This document shows, one piece after another, positions 1 to 13,236 of a stretch of 64,000 bases of DNA. The stretch spans positions 682,001 through 746,000 of the forward strand of contig VTFK01000122.1 of the NCBI GenBank assembly GCA_009617715.1, in the 5' to 3' direction. A program made the translations under genes and the position numbers. The notes below the pieces were generated by a model that saw only the letters and a program-made list of their open reading frames with translations, was not told where the DNA came from and made no database searches. This stretch comes from Plectrocnemia conspersa (Eukaryota; Arthropoda; Insecta; Trichoptera; Polycentropodidae). Each line of letters opens with the position of its first letter. Within the stretch, counting starts at the first letter, position 1.

Positions 1-3000
1 AGCAGATAGCACCCGCGATAGCAACCACAGAATTTTCCCCAGCACTTAGTTTACGAAATACAACTCGACACTATTTCTATACGGTGGTAAATTGTACTTA
101 TTTAAATAAAATGTTACGAGATTTTCCAGTACCTATTTGGCTTCAAAGTCACACCTCTTCGGCTTAAAAATCTGAAAAGATATTATAATAAAAATTGCTG
201 TAAATTAGCGTATAGTAAAAAATCTTTGTGGACAAACTTTTGCACTGTTATAATATTTTTTAATATATCATAAAATATTTTAACTCTAAATTTGTACGTT
301 TATAAACAATGTTTTATACACAAAGAGTTACGTATAGTTGATAATTCTTGTTTAATATTTGTTTTAGTGGTATTAAATCTCAATTTACTTATGATTAATG
401 TAGGTATATTACGTAACGGTTCAAAACACTAGTCCTTTTGAAATAAATATATACTGTTCAATATGTTATGATGTGTATATGTATATATATTCAAGGATAT
501 CTTCCACACAAAAATAATATACCCTATTCTTATTACAATAATAATAAAAACGAGTCTGAGTTTGCAAAACGTGCGTATACAATTTATGTACATACAAATA
601 TACGATTACTCGTAGGCTTACATCACCTTTACAAAATCATTATAATAATATACATAGAATCGAGCCTGTTGTTCAAGAAAACTTTTCAAATTCTCTCGGC
701 CCTTAACGAAAAATACCCGACTTTGAAAAGGTGAGACTAAAATATTTCAAAGAGACACAAAACTGTATTCTTTTCAAGTACATCGACAAATAAAATGATA
801 TTTCTCACAGGATTATCCTTAAGAGATTGGAAAATATTTATTAATAAGCACGTCTTTGCATATTAATCTGTTTGATGTATAAATTGTTAAGTAGAACTGT
901 ATTTTTTTGTTAAAAAGCATTTTTCATTAGAAAATTACGTACATGTCAAATAAACCAGATACAACTTTAAGTTTAATTGCCCTCAGCTAAGTTTAACAAA
1001 CTATTAAATTTCGCAAACTAGCTCTAAGTTTTCGAAGCTATAATAGGTGGGAAATTTAGCTGTCTCAACTGTTTTCAAGTATAAAAATCTTGATTGTTTA
1101 TTGTCCCCGCGAGTATATGCCGTTGATTAGTCGCGAAACTAGATCAAAGTTTGCCATTAAACAATTACTCTATGTTTTTGTTTAGTTCGATGTTTCAAGA
1201 AGGCTTTCTCCCGAACGCGCAAAGTTTTAATTGCTTCACTATCCATTGTCGCAATTTCGTTATATCATAATATATCATACTATAATGCGCATCCTGAAAC
1301 ATGTAATGTCCTAAATTTAGACTTTAATAAATAAAAGTCTAACCCTCATAAATCAAGGGTTTGCATTACAAAACTCCAGAAATCGATAGCCTATCCCTAA
1401 TACGATCATTTTATTACAAAAGTGCCATACATCAAAATGCCAGTAACAGTTTTTTTCAATATATACTAACATTCAGTCAGATTTTTTAAGTTACAACACA
1501 CTAAAACAAATAAAATCAATTAAATACAGTTGAAACGTCATGCCTTATATTTACACAGTTATTTATTAGTATTGATATGTAGATTTCATCAATTTAAAAA
1601 AAAATGCTACGCGATTCCTTTTTATGCCTCAATTATTTAATATGTATAATTATATTCTGATGTAATATAAGTCTATTTTTTTGCTATTATCAATTTTTTA
1701 TATTTATTGTATGTGAACTAGTAAAAAAATTAGTGAACAAATTATATTAAAAATATTTAGTGTTCTGCTTGATTTTTTATTTTATATCGGAGGAAAAGTT
1801 ATATTAAAAATTTAAATTAAATGTGCAACATTTGTTTAATCAAGTACAATTTGTGTTATTACTATAAATATGTATTGGTATCGTGGCTGTGTCTGAGTTT
1901 CGTAGCTGAAACAAAATTGACGCGAAGAGGGAAGCGGCTGCGGATGATTAGTGCAAGTTCAGATGAACTCTGGTGTATCGTCGGGAGTAACTCGTAAATA
2001 TTTTTGATAAAGATTTTTGTCAGAAGTGGATTACGAATTAAAGTAAATAGTATGAGTTAGGTATAAGCTTATATACGTTAGTTGAAACGAAGAAGGTTTT
2101 GAATCTTTTGCTCAGCCTACTATTGACGCGTAAACTGCAACGATTTGGGGGTGAAATTAATTTTTTTTGTTATTCTGTCTCATTAATTTTTTTTCATAAA
2201 TGTAAATGATTTTTAAATACTTCAATTGTATTTTAGTTATACAATTAATTTTGAAAAAAATTAGGTGCTATGAAGATTTTATTAAATAAAAAAATAGTTA
2301 TAATGTAATAAATTTTTTGGAACACAAAAAAAAACGAAAAAATGATAAAATTATTTAAAACTTGAAAATGCATAAAGTTTAATTGAAAATTTTAATTAAA
2401 GTCAATTTTAGAAATTCAAAAGATGTGTTTTTTACTCTAAATATGTTTTGTTATGTATAATATGTTAAAAATGAAACTTTAAGTTTTATACTTACATAAG
2501 TTCTAAAAGTTTTTTAACATAAAAAAGTTTTTATTTGCGCGGCTGCTTCAGGGTCGTTTCAACAATAATAATATATTATTAATGAAAAATAAATAGGTAA
2601 TATAAAATAAAAATTACATTTTTATTAGCTTTTAAATTACCTAGAGTAAAATATTTCATTGTTAAAATTTTTTTATGAGGGGTTACCATTTAAAGGTTCA
2701 GAAACAGTTAACCAATTAATTGGCCGTTAGCATGTCGCTGTTCAGTTTAACTTGCAGCTTAAAAGTTAAAAATATCACGTCGCTATTGTTTACTTGTATT
2801 TACTGTTTTATTGTGTAGATTATAACTTTTTTTTTTTTAATTTTGGCAAAAACTGTTTACGATTTTTTAACTACTTTACTTTGATAATTCAAGAATAACA
2901 TTACAATTTAGCCCCATTTGGTAATCAGCAGAATAAAAAATGTATTGGAGCTTTTTATAGAATTACGCTAAAAAATTTGCCTGTTGGAGAATTTAAATCT

Positions 3001-3260
3001 CGTTTTTTCAATAATCTAAGGAGGTTCCTTTTATTTTATTTTCGAGGTTTATTTAAATTTAAAACATATACAGCTGTATCAAATCTTAAAACGAGTCGAT
3101 TATAAAAAAATTAAATAAATATTTCGCAAGGCGGTAAAATCATATTTACATAGCGAAAATAATCTTTGATACCATGTATCCAAAGTGAAAAAGAATGTTG
3201 GGTATTTTTACAATTGTATACCATATATGAAACCTTTCATAAATAATAAATGGGCTTCTT
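1..3260. other. AT-rich stretch without recognised genes
   Basis: I see no coding region or RNA gene here. The first 75 bases contain AGCACTTAGTTTACGAAAT, which resembles the terminal repeat of the element at 40.7-42.3 kb (AGCACTTAGTTTGCGATTG) and may be a fragment of that family. A short GC-richer block lies at about 1,890-1,990. A block at about 2,720-2,790 weakly resembles 29,775-29,840. The 88-codon frame at 468-734 has the composition of random AT-rich sequence. Confidence 0.6.
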
Positions 3261-3263
3261 TTA

Positions 3264-3531
3264 TTAAAAGCTCAATTTACGTTCGCTCAGGTATGTAACG
3301 AAGTCACTGAAAATTAAAAGCTCTCCGTGTTTATTTAGGTAGCACTCAGTTGACGTCTGTTGGCATGTGGCACTTGTTGAGCCCTCGATTGTTAGCTTCC
3401 GCCGGAAGTGGAAGTCCTTCTGGTTTAATGCATTAACATCAGCCACCGGTACTCCTATTAATCCCAATTGGAAAACAGGAAATGGAAATCCAAACTGAGA
3501 AAAATACGAAATTTTCCATTTCATTTCATCT
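3264..3531 (-). other. Unassigned open frame in a GC-richer patch
   Basis: On the minus strand an 86-codon frame has a more balanced residue mix than the surrounding AT-driven frames, containing for example GLIGVPVADVNALNQKDFHF and STSATCQQTSTECYLNKHG. A possible splice acceptor (TTATTTTAG) lies just upstream of its first ATG on that strand, at about 3,532. I recognise no domain, and no partner exon or upstream promoter can be named. It may be a fragment of a decayed transposon or a chance opening. No function is assigned. Confidence 0.2.
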
Positions 3532-5945
3532 AAAATAATAATATTAATATTAAAACGAGAAAGTTACTTAGATTCAATAGTGACATGCTTATTGATATTT
3601 TTTAAGTAAAGCTCCAACATACTTTGGTAATACAAAAACATCTATGTCTTGCACAATAACATAAGAAACGTATGTTCATGTGAAATAAATGATTATATAT
3701 GCTTTCTAAATGAGCAACGTTTCCTATGTTTTATATATATTACATTTGCCTCATATTTATATAACAAATTCTCTTGGATAATATATTACGTCTAATTGGT
3801 CTGCAAACTTCATAATGCTCGTCGTAAATTAAATTAAAAATAAAACCTTCAATGTTTACAGGGCTAATTGCGAATATCGCATATGTACGTTGGCATTTTA
3901 TATTACACTTACGTGGTGCGTAAACATAATAAACAATTACTTATTAATAGATTATTTATATCATTTTTTATACAATTGAATATAGTAGTTAATATATTAT
4001 ATAGTGTGAATATAACATTACATTATGTATTATATAAATAAAATATAACACGTGCCTACACTTGGATAAATATACTTTTGAACTTTCGCTTTCTATTTAT
4101 GTTATAAAGTATCTCTTTATTATTTAATATTTAGTTTGTTTTATTAATAAGGTTTCCAAAAAATATAATATACTTTTTTCAATGTCTTCTTTATCTGCAG
4201 GAACAGAAGATAGTCGCAGAAGTTTATATATGGCAAATACAGTGGCTATGAACAGTGAATAATAACTTCATTGTAAGATTATGAAAAATCTAAAAATACA
4301 ATTTGAATAATGAATATTTGTTTATACACAAATATTTTTATGTTTAAAATAAAAGTATAAAAAAATATTATTTTAATATTTACTATGAGTAATTTCTGGA
4401 AGTTCAGCAGTCACAAAGCATTTTTTTAAATGCGATAATTTATGATCATTCTCTCTTTTTCTTTGGCAAAATTTATAATTTCAATATAGGTTAATTTTAC
4501 CTTACTATAAATATTGAAAAAAATAATATCAACAATTTTTCTCACATAATCTGGAATAAATGTTAGAAATATAGACCTCTTTTTGAATTTATACAGTTAA
4601 ATAATTTATATTTATTATCCTCAAGCAAGATAGTATTAATTAATTATTTTCTTTACGATGTGTATTAAATATTTATTTAACTTGAAATATTTTCTTCAGT
4701 AGTATTCAATAATTAATAGGTAAATAAATTATATTATTAAAAAGTATTATTTATTTTATGTTTATATTAATAATAATATTACGCTAATGATACCTATCTA
4801 TAAGAAATAAATATAATATTGTAATTGAATCTCAATGATACTCTTATATAAGAACGTTTAAAACGTTTGACAGCTTAACAACGTAAATAAAAAATATCGT
4901 GCTTAACCAAGTTTTTATCGCTAAATTTAATTATTTTATTTTCAAGAGAACTAATTAAATACACATTTAAATAAATACCATTAAAATCTTTACTTGCACA
5001 AGATTTTAAAATAATAATATATTAATAAAATAGCTTTGTATGCTTTCTATATAAGACGTGCGATGCTTATAAACATTTTACCAACAACCTGACATGAAAA
5101 ACACGGCAAAAATTTGTTGAACAATATACATCAAGTCAAAGTAGATAAAAAACATGCTGAATTTGTGTTAATTTTAATTTATAATTAATGTAGTCAAGTA
5201 CAGATCGCTTATAAATAGGGGTAAAACGATTCATAGATCAAGATAGTTTTCATATTTAAAATCCTAATTGTGTCGGATGGATCAAAAGCCATTTTTTTGC
5301 CCTAAAATAATCTCCGTTGATTTTTTTTTAAAGGTACACATTTATTATTAAGAAATAAATATTTGCTTGCAAGCTGTAATTGTTTGAATTTACTGATGTT
5401 TTAAAATACACGCGAAAAAAAATGCATTCAATATAATGTCTTCGTTAGCAAGCAATTATAAACATTGGTAAATAATCAATAATCGACGCTATTTATTAAT
5501 TGTAATATATTTCTAATTTATATTCGCACAGTTCTTAATTATTTAGGATTAGATTATTGTTTTTGAAATTTGATTTTGTCATGTGAATAAATTATTTCTT
5601 CGATGGGTTGGAAATTTGTATCATGAATAAATTATATTTTGATTAATGTAGGTGTATACACTGTTTGTTTTTCAACTAGTGTTTCAAATAAAAGCTTTCA
5701 TTTTTAGTCAATACTACAATAAACATGATATTTACATTAAGGTATATTTCACTTTTACGTAAAAATTCAAAAGGTCGAGAATATTTCACATAGCCAATAT
5801 ATCATTATTATTTATAAATTGCCATAAGTTTCGATATTGACGTTGAATACCATCTTTGCCCTAACATTATATAATACTATGCTAAACATACATTTATTAA
5901 TACGTTGATGTTCATACGCATTTCACACAAACAATACAATTCATA
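3532..5945. other. AT-rich stretch without recognised genes
   Basis: Low-complexity AT-rich DNA with many short A and T runs. I find no open frame with protein-like composition, no RNA gene and no clear repeat boundary. Confidence 0.6.
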
Positions 5946-5949
5946 AACA

Positions 5950-6340
5950 CATCCACGTGTATAGAATATACAACCATTGTGCCAAGACTTGAATGAGCGA
6001 ATAAGGCTTCAGCGCCACATTACAATAAATAATACGAAATTTGGAAAAGAGAAAAAGAAGCAAAAAGGTGTTAAGAACGTGTTTGGTAAATTTGAAAATT
6101 GTTCTCAATACCGCACATGTCGTGTTTTATTATATATCATGAGTTTTCCCTTGCGTTTTATTTATTTTTTGTGCTATATTATATTTAAGAGAGAATGGAT
6201 TCTTTATAATTGGGGACTTTATTCATTTTCCGTAAAAGAGATGTTGGACCAATTCCATGATAATTACTTCTTTGAGTCGATCAATTAAATGATAAGGTAG
6301 ATTTTTGCCGTCTTAATATGTGCTTAAAATTAATAATATA
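5950..6340 (+). repeat. Dispersed repeat block B, copy 1, with open frame
   Basis: This block is clearly homologous to 59,155-59,540, roughly 80% identical by eye. Both start around TTGTGCCAAGACTTGA and run past the stop codon into TTAAATGATAAG. An open frame of about 103 codons (5,977-6,288) corresponds to an 86-codon frame in the other copy. Shared peptide words are SQYRTCRVLLYI, INNTK and FSVKEML. The two large length differences between the copies (3 and 18 bases) are multiples of three, so the frame is kept. Neither copy has an ATG near the start, and an in-frame stop sits just upstream at 5,962. I do not recognise the peptide. It is either part of a transposon open frame or a repeat that happens to stay open. 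Confidence 0.7.
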
Positions 6341-6619
6341 GTCTTAAATATAATTTAATTTTAAGTTATTTATTTGAAATATTTTTTATGTTTTATTTAA
6401 TATATTAATATTGTTTAGTTAATGAAAAATGTATATATATATAGTACATATATACATATAAAGTTTTACTGAAGAAATCTGTCAAAAAAGGTAGTAATAA
6501 ATGATTGATTATATACAGAAATATTGGTTAGAGTTTGGTTTAAAACTTGATAAGTATAGATTATAAATTATATTTTTATTTTGTATTACAAATCGTGCAC
6601 CGAAAGTCACCGAGCATTT

Positions 6620-6772
6620 TGTCGACGAGTTGTCGACACCACCCCCTTAGCAACTTTAAAAAGTGATTTATTAAGTAGACGCAACGCTAATAAATATGCA
6701 ATGAATTGTATCCTAATGTTCCTAGCAAATAGATACTAGGATACAAATATGGATACGACCTGTACTGTCTTT
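6620..6772 (+). repeat. Dispersed repeat block A, copy 1
   Basis: This block matches 59,010-59,150. Shared words include GACACCACC, AGTAGACGC, ATGCAATGAATTGT and CTAGGATA. Here block A lies about 280 bp downstream of block B, whereas in the 59-kb copy A directly precedes B. The order is therefore swapped between the two loci. Confidence 0.65.
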
Positions 6773-7477
6773 TGTAGACATATCTCAAACTTGTTCTATA
6801 GATTCTCTTCAACAAATAGTACGTCGCTTTAATATAAAGTACTTAATATGAACGTCTTAAAACCGTATTTCATGTCTAAAATGTCATTTTTTTGTGTGGT
6901 CAGTCTCCATTACGATCAGGAGTAAATATTTGTGTTCTACTAAAAATAATGCTTTCAATTATCTTGAGGATTTAATTGTTAAAAAGAATAACATAAAAGC
7001 AAGGAACATCATGATGAACTGTAATATGTATTTTTTGATACTATACTTATATTGATGGTTTTGTTAGATCAGCTGTTAAGCTATATTACTTTTACATACA
7101 AGTTTCACGGCTTAAGGATTAACTTTCTGTTGATTCATTATCGGGTTCGATACTAGTAGTATGTATTGAATGTATGTTTTAAAATTAATCTACGATATAC
7201 GAGTTTTCAATGTTTTTACTAAAACATACAATTTTATGTAATTAAATAAAAATACATATACAATCTGTATTTAATTAATTAAAAAGGGTAATTAATTAAA
7301 TATTTTATTTGATTATGTTTTTAATTTAGATGCTTTATAATTACATTGCTGTGATTAAATTTTTCAATACAATATAAATACATATATAATGATATTATCC
7401 CTGAAATTTTATTGGTAAAGAAAATATATATTTTATTAATTGTATATAATCAATTATTTAATTTTGTTAATGGTTTT

Positions 7478-7855
7478 AAAGTATTTATAAAGGAGATTGC
7501 AGTAGATGCAAAAAATAAAATATTTTATATAATGAAAAAAATATGTTATTGTATAAAACAATATTATGATGTCGTATTAAAAAAATATTTAAGAAATTAT
7601 AGCTTCAGTATAATTCAATGTAGCTTACATTTATTTAATTATGTTTTTGTGAGTCGTTTCATTGTATAGATTTAGTCTGGGTATTTCTTTAGGAGATTTA
7701 CGTAGATTTTAAATAAAAACCTTTTGATATCTTGTAAAAATTTTTTTTTTATGTAGAACATAATTATCATATTACTATTTAAAGATATATTTAAGAAATT
7801 ATAACCTTAGTATAAAATGCTATTAAAGCATTTATTTGCAGTATTTAATGTTACT
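7478..7855 (+). repeat. Degenerate tandem duplication, about 200-bp period
   Basis: Two diverged units sit side by side. GTATTTATAAAGGAGATTG at 7,481 aligns with GTATTTCTTTAGGAGATTT at 7,681. AAGAAATTATAGCTTCAGTA at 7,591 aligns with AAGAAATTATAACCTTAGTA at 7,793. The offset is 200-202 bp. The 85-codon frame at 7,412-7,669 lies across unit 1, is closed in unit 2, and has only AT-rich codons, so I do not call it a gene. Confidence 0.6.
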
Positions 7856-8329
7856 TTTAATTTAAACTATTTATTAAAATAATATTTTTTTAAATATAAT
7901 AAAATTAGGTTTAATAAATTGTAATTTAACTATATGCAGTATTTTTTTGTAATACATCTTTTTGTCATATTGTCAAAAAATATTTTTTGCTTAAAAAATA
8001 AATGGCACTACGCCTAGAAAAAAAATTAAAAAAATTCTAGAGTTAAATAAAAAATGGAGATGAAGCTTCCCAAAGAATGCACCAACAATGATTTTTTTAT
8101 TCCTATTCTGGCAAAGATTAAGCTTACTTTAAAAAAATATTTCGATTACAGAGAATTTACTGTACATAAGAGCAATAAAAGTAGTTGCTGAAAGCAATAA
8201 AACCACTTTCGAAAATATTTTGTTAAAACTGCATTTCATCATTTTGATAGAGTTGAATTAAATCGTTATCTTTATTATAAAATAATAAATTTCATATATT
8301 ATTGATTAATCAACTACAATAAGCTTGAA

Positions 8330-9470
8330 AAAAACCCTCAAATGTGTTGGAATAATTTCCTCAGAAAATGTGTTTTTGGACTTGCTAGGACATGAAAAAG
8401 TAAAGTCGGGAGAAGTATTTGATAACTTACTTCAATGAAGATTATTTAAAAAAATATTTGATTTTTTGGCGTGCGACTATTAGTCAATGGAACTTTATAA
8501 ACATACTATAATAGCTGTCGGTACTTCACTGTCGTGAGGTACCAAAGCTAGAGAGTGTGCGAGTACCGGACCCTCAACTTTTTGGGTTTTAAATATAATT
8601 TTTGCTTCGTTCTAATATTTTAAAATTTAATGGTTGAAATTAGACATTAAATATTTAGGATTTTTTCAATGAAAATCAAAATGGTTCAATCTATGAAAAG
8701 CTACTACACATTTTCAATTAATTTGAAAATAGGATTACATATTTTATAAAAATGATAAATGCACTTATACAATTTTTCACCTAATTTTATTGGACCTAGA
8801 ATTGATGTGCAACGCTTTCCAATAATTATCAGAATTAAGTTTGTATATACAAGACCGCAACATGGACATATACAAGGAAAATGAGAAAATACAAATATTA
8901 GTACAAGTTTTTAAAGAAAGAAGACATTACTTTGGGCTTTATGAAAATGCACAGTTGCTGCTGTATGTTATCTTTTGTAAAAATATTTAAGAAAGGATCC
9001 TCCATATTAACTCAAATACATTTTATATATAATTTAAAGAAGTCAATCTGAAAAAGATTTATTAATTGTAAAGCGAATTGGTCTCGGATAGTTGATCAAA
9101 AACATTAGCTTGAATATGGTAATACCTAACTGACATTTGGAAAAGTTAAAATTAGATACTTGCCATTCGAATTGTAACTAAATGAATAATAAATCATTGG
9201 TGGAGTCCTTGAATAAATTCTTAAAACTACTATTGCATTTGATACGAACTTTAGAGAATACAATTTTTATTTCTTTAAGTGAATGTGAATACAGTTTTTC
9301 CAGATAAATCAAAATAAAGTTTCTTTGAAGACAGACAATTTCAGCATTTTTGTTCATCAAACTTATCGGACTACCAGTGAAACATTTTGATTCTTTAAAG
9401 TACATTGATATGTGGTTACTTATAGGAAAGAGTCTAAAAGTTTAGTCGGACGAGAATTGGACAAAACTTT
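8330..9470 (+). pseudogene. Decayed hAT-family transposase (zf862-like)
   Basis: Three collinear plus-strand blocks look like a hAT-superfamily transposase of the KIAA1586/zf862-like type. About 8,363-8,440 reads ENVFLDLLGHEKVKSGEVFD, a segment upstream of the catalytic core. About 8,794-8,960 reads LSELSLYIQDRNMDIYKENE, the helical segment before the C-terminus. About 9,245-9,450 reads ISLSECEYSFSR, then SAFLFIKLIGLPV and LKYIDMWLLIGKSL, matching the C-terminal dimerisation domain (family pattern: STAECERxFS, then a short block ending in GPP). Several stop codons interrupt the frames, including two inside the dimerisation domain. Length and spacing show large losses or insertions. The element is dead. 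The minus-strand frame at 9,178-9,405 is the antisense shadow of this domain. Confidence 0.75.
8520..8543. repeat. Short hairpin inside the hAT remnant
   Basis: GGTACTTCAC and GTGAGGTACC form a 10-bp stem with one mismatch around the 4-nt loop TGTC. The surrounding GC-richer block, about 8,505-8,575, interrupts the transposase homology and may be a small secondary insertion. Confidence 0.5.
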
Positions 9471-9479
9471 GCCCTACAT

Positions 9480-10260
9480 ATAATAAAATAAATTTAGGTC
9501 TAGAACTGAATATACATTTTTTTTAATAAAATATTAACAAGATGTGAGTTTCGACACTTTTCTTTATGTATATATGTTTTGTTTTATTAAAATTAATAGA
9601 AGCCCGTTTCATCCTTTAAATATTGTTTTATTTGTAAAAGAAGTTGGTTTATAAGATATGTGAAAAGTTTTAATTATTTAAAAAATAACTTATGTATGAT
9701 TATCCTTGAAAATTTTAACCAAAAAAAAATTAATTTAACTGTACTTTTTATATAGTAATATCATTTTGTTAGATATCAAAATCCAAATATTTTTTCTTCA
9801 TCGTCTATATTGAATAATGGATAAAGTTTTGAAAAAAATTCTACGCCATCACAATAGACTACTAAATTAGCATATATCTAATATTTATTACACATAATAT
9901 ACTTTCGTATGTTCTTTATATTCATTCTTTCATATTAGATGCCCAATAAAATATTACGACTTCGGGGAGTACTTTAGCTATTTTCGTTCACCAACACATA
10001 GATACATTCACAGCCGAAAGCTTGAAAATAAATATATAAATAAAAGTCGTGGTAGTAGCTAGCATATATATAATACAGTATATACAACCGATATACTATA
10101 TATTATCGAATCATCGTCGCACATTTGTATAGGGCTATTAAGAGGTAAAAGCTCGATATCGCCTCCCTGTCAAACGGCCGTGTCGATAATTTTTCTTCCT
10201 TTGTGTCTCCTGTCACTTTTATCAGAGTGTATTTTTTACGAGCACATATTCGCTAGAAAA
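9480..10260. other. AT-rich stretch without recognised genes
   Basis: No gene or RNA is recognised. A GC-richer patch at about 10,105-10,265 leads into the short repeat at 10,264. Confidence 0.5.
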
Positions 10261-10263
10261 TTA

Positions 10264-10960
10264 TCGAAAAAGAACGTAAAATAATGGGAAATCTCCACAT
10301 GCCACATATGGGAAGATTTTTCCAATAGATTGTAATTTATCATCCTGAATTCAATAAAATAAAAAAAACTTTCAAAATCATCGTTGTGATATAATTCATA
10401 ATTTTATATTTCTAATTATTAAATATATCAAATATGTCATATTTATATTTATCATATCATAAATTATATTTTTACAGTATTTTTAATGGTGACATAAATT
10501 ATATTTTTAGTGTAAGAAACACTGGGAGCTCGTCCAATGACAGAGTTCCGAGAGTTACATTTGACTAAATCTATGTATAAGATTGACGTTGCATGTTATT
10601 AGTAGAGTAATGCGTTTGTGATTTTGTATAGTGTATTGAACAAATACACAAACTGCATTCTTTCGGATTTTTTCAATGAAAGTGTAAAAAATATCGGAGT
10701 TGCCAAGTCCAAACCTGGCATCAAAATCGGTTCGAAACAAGTCGTCTCCCTAAACATACCCAGAGATATTTTTATTATTTTTTATTTAAATCGTGACGGT
10801 TTCTAACTTAGTCGTGTTCGGGTTAAATCGATTTTTTAATAAATATCGTGACTCTTCTGCCTAGCCTCTCCAGAGGCAGACGAAGTTCGGAATATATGTA
10901 TTAACGTTTGAGATAAGAAAAGCGTAACATAATGGAGAATCTTTACACGCCACACGGTGC
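10264..10960 (+). repeat. Pair of short direct repeats about 650 bp apart
   Basis: At 10,264-10,312 and 10,915-10,960 the same word set recurs: AACGTAAAATAATGGGAAAT / AGCGTAACATAATGGAGAAT, followed by CTCCACATGCCACA / CTTTACACGCCACA. Between them are overlapping 60-codon frames on both strands (10,555-10,806) with no recognisable domain. The pair could be ends of a small element or a local duplication. I cannot tell which. Confidence 0.45.
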
Positions 10961-10964
10961 TTAG

Positions 10965-13230
10965 AAAATATTATAGAAATTAGAATATTGTCAAATTGGT
11001 ATTTGGATTTAGATTTAATAAAATACTTTTGAATTATTATAAATAAGACCCTTGAAATTTTAATATAACAGGATGTATAAAAGTCATTTACGATTATATT
11101 GTATTTTTTTACAAATTTCGAAAAGTATTTTTCTTAAATATTTTTTTTTTAGGTTGCAGATTTTGCACATGACTAAGTTGTTTCTATTATTATGTGTTTT
11201 ACTAAACAAAAAAGTCAAGGGTTCACGGGTTGAAAGTGCAAAAATTCCAAAAATACACAACACTGTTAAAGGACTAAAGCGACGCTGTTTCTTTTATGTA
11301 TGTATGTACATGTATATACATATATCCCTTGGTTTTTATTTTATTTTTATATATATGTTTTTGGCATTTTGCCTAAGGATGTAGGAATGCGTATTACTTA
11401 AGGGCAAGAATTATATTCACAAAGGTTATTTTTACGGCTTCGAACGTAACACAATTACTTCCCGACCCACTTAAGCCCATACTGATTAATTTGGACGGTT
11501 TGCTAGTACGTCATATTTGATATGTATAGATACGTATTTGAATATTGGATCTAATGACAAGACATGGTGTGTCTTGAAGCTGAAATTCCAATTGGTCCCT
11601 AGGACAAGTGACAGTTATCTCGCTACCGTTTAATTAAATGTTTATGTTAATTCAATCAAAATGAAACCCATCCGATGGATGTTTAGTATTATCGTTGTTT
11701 CGGTTCATATAATACAAGGACGTTAAAGTTTTCATAGTGCGGTTTAACGGTGAGCAATGACGTAAAAAAACTTTTAAGCCATCAGTTTACGAGTTAACAG
11801 GTAGTAAAACGTTTCAGGTTTGTACGTGATATCGTATAGAGCAGTTAGGTTTGTGTCTTATAAAAATTTAAACTGGCTTTATTCGCATTCACGCTGATGC
11901 TGTACGTATAGAATTTTTAGGTATATTGCACTGAATTGATATAAAATTCTACGATAAGTTCTTTGTATAAAATTTAACGATGACTCTAATAACATAAAAA
12001 GGTTCGATTATTGTGTATCAATATGTGTCAATGATAAAATAAATAGCTATTATTAAAAGATAAATTGGATTTAAGGATGATGTAATTAGCTATTTTTGAG
12101 CGTTGTACGATTTATTTTATAATTATTATTTAATTGATAAATGCTAATAAAATTTTCTGCGAATATTTCTTTGTAACATTCAAAGCGTTCTATTTTAATA
12201 CAGACGTGGTCAATTTATTATCATATTTTTAAATACGCAAATTTATGACATTGGTGTTTACGCAACTGAAATTTATATTTCCTGTATATTATAATCGAAT
12301 TTTGCCAATAAAATTATGATATTAATAATAGTAGCGATCCAAGATGTGTAGTCTAAAATAAAACTGTTTCTCTAATAAATATTTATTTTTTAAATACAAA
12401 AACTTTAAATGTGAATATTTTAAATTTTATTGATTGTGACACTGATTATTACTTAATAAAAGTAATTAATTTTAGTGACTTAAATCCTTTATTTTATATG
12501 AATCTCCAATTTTTTCGTTAAGTAACTTTGTGCCTTAGCAATATTAATTATGTTCTGGTTAAAAAAAAACTCAATTCAATTATATTAAGAGCTAGTGAAA
12601 GTGTCAAGAAGTGTTAAAATAAACCCAATTAGTATTAACTTTTTAAATTATGACGTAAAAGTTTCGTTTTCACTAAGTTTGCTAATATGAATATTTAAAT
12701 AATTAAAAAAGTAATTTATTATATTTTAAATTATAAAACATTTAAGAGTAGTATGATTTATAAATAATGTTAAATTAATAAGGCTTAAATTAATAAAAAT
12801 ATAATTTTTTTTAAGTATACTATCACAATTATAATATCACTAAATTTATAAATTATTCAAAAATAGTATAATGTATAGCTGAAAACGTCATTCTTTTTTG
12901 ATTTGTGAAATATACTGGATTTTGCAAATTTTTAATTATTGACATATCTCTGGTTTCTTAGATTATAAAATTTCTCTTTAATTTCCCATTGAAATTTTAA
13001 GCTTGACTCAAAATTTATATTTTCTAATTGTTTAAAAAAAATCAAGACTTCTTCATTAGTCATTAATAATTGTGAGACAATTGTCAATAACAGATGTTGC
13101 TACTTTACAAAAACAATATAAAAAAACCTTTGTGGATTATCAAAAAAATCAATAAATCGCATTATATTCTGACGATTCCCATGCGTAATTTCTTTTAATA
13201 GGAGCGGGTTTTTATATCACCAAAGCAAAG
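10965..13230. other. Gene-free AT-rich stretch
   Basis: A moderately GC-richer patch lies at 11,390-11,860, without a readable open frame. The 103-codon frame at 11,073-11,384 is dominated by F, L, Y, I and K and repeated MYMYI, typical of a chance opening. The rest is AT-rich with no structure I can name. Confidence 0.55.
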
Positions 13231-13236
13231 ATAAAA

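Noticed and set aside
3278..3292. Plus-strand CTCAG|GTATGT donor-like site
   Set aside because: No upstream coding exon on the plus strand ends there. A chance match is likely.
7412..7669. 85-codon plus-strand frame
   Set aside because: AT-driven residues only; the tandem partner unit at 7.68 kb is closed.
9178..9405. 75-codon minus-strand frame
   Set aside because: It is antisense to the readable hAT dimerisation domain on the plus strand.
11073..11384. 103-codon plus-strand frame
   Set aside because: Composition is F/L/Y/I/K-rich, with MYMYI from ATGTATATA repeats. No domain is present.
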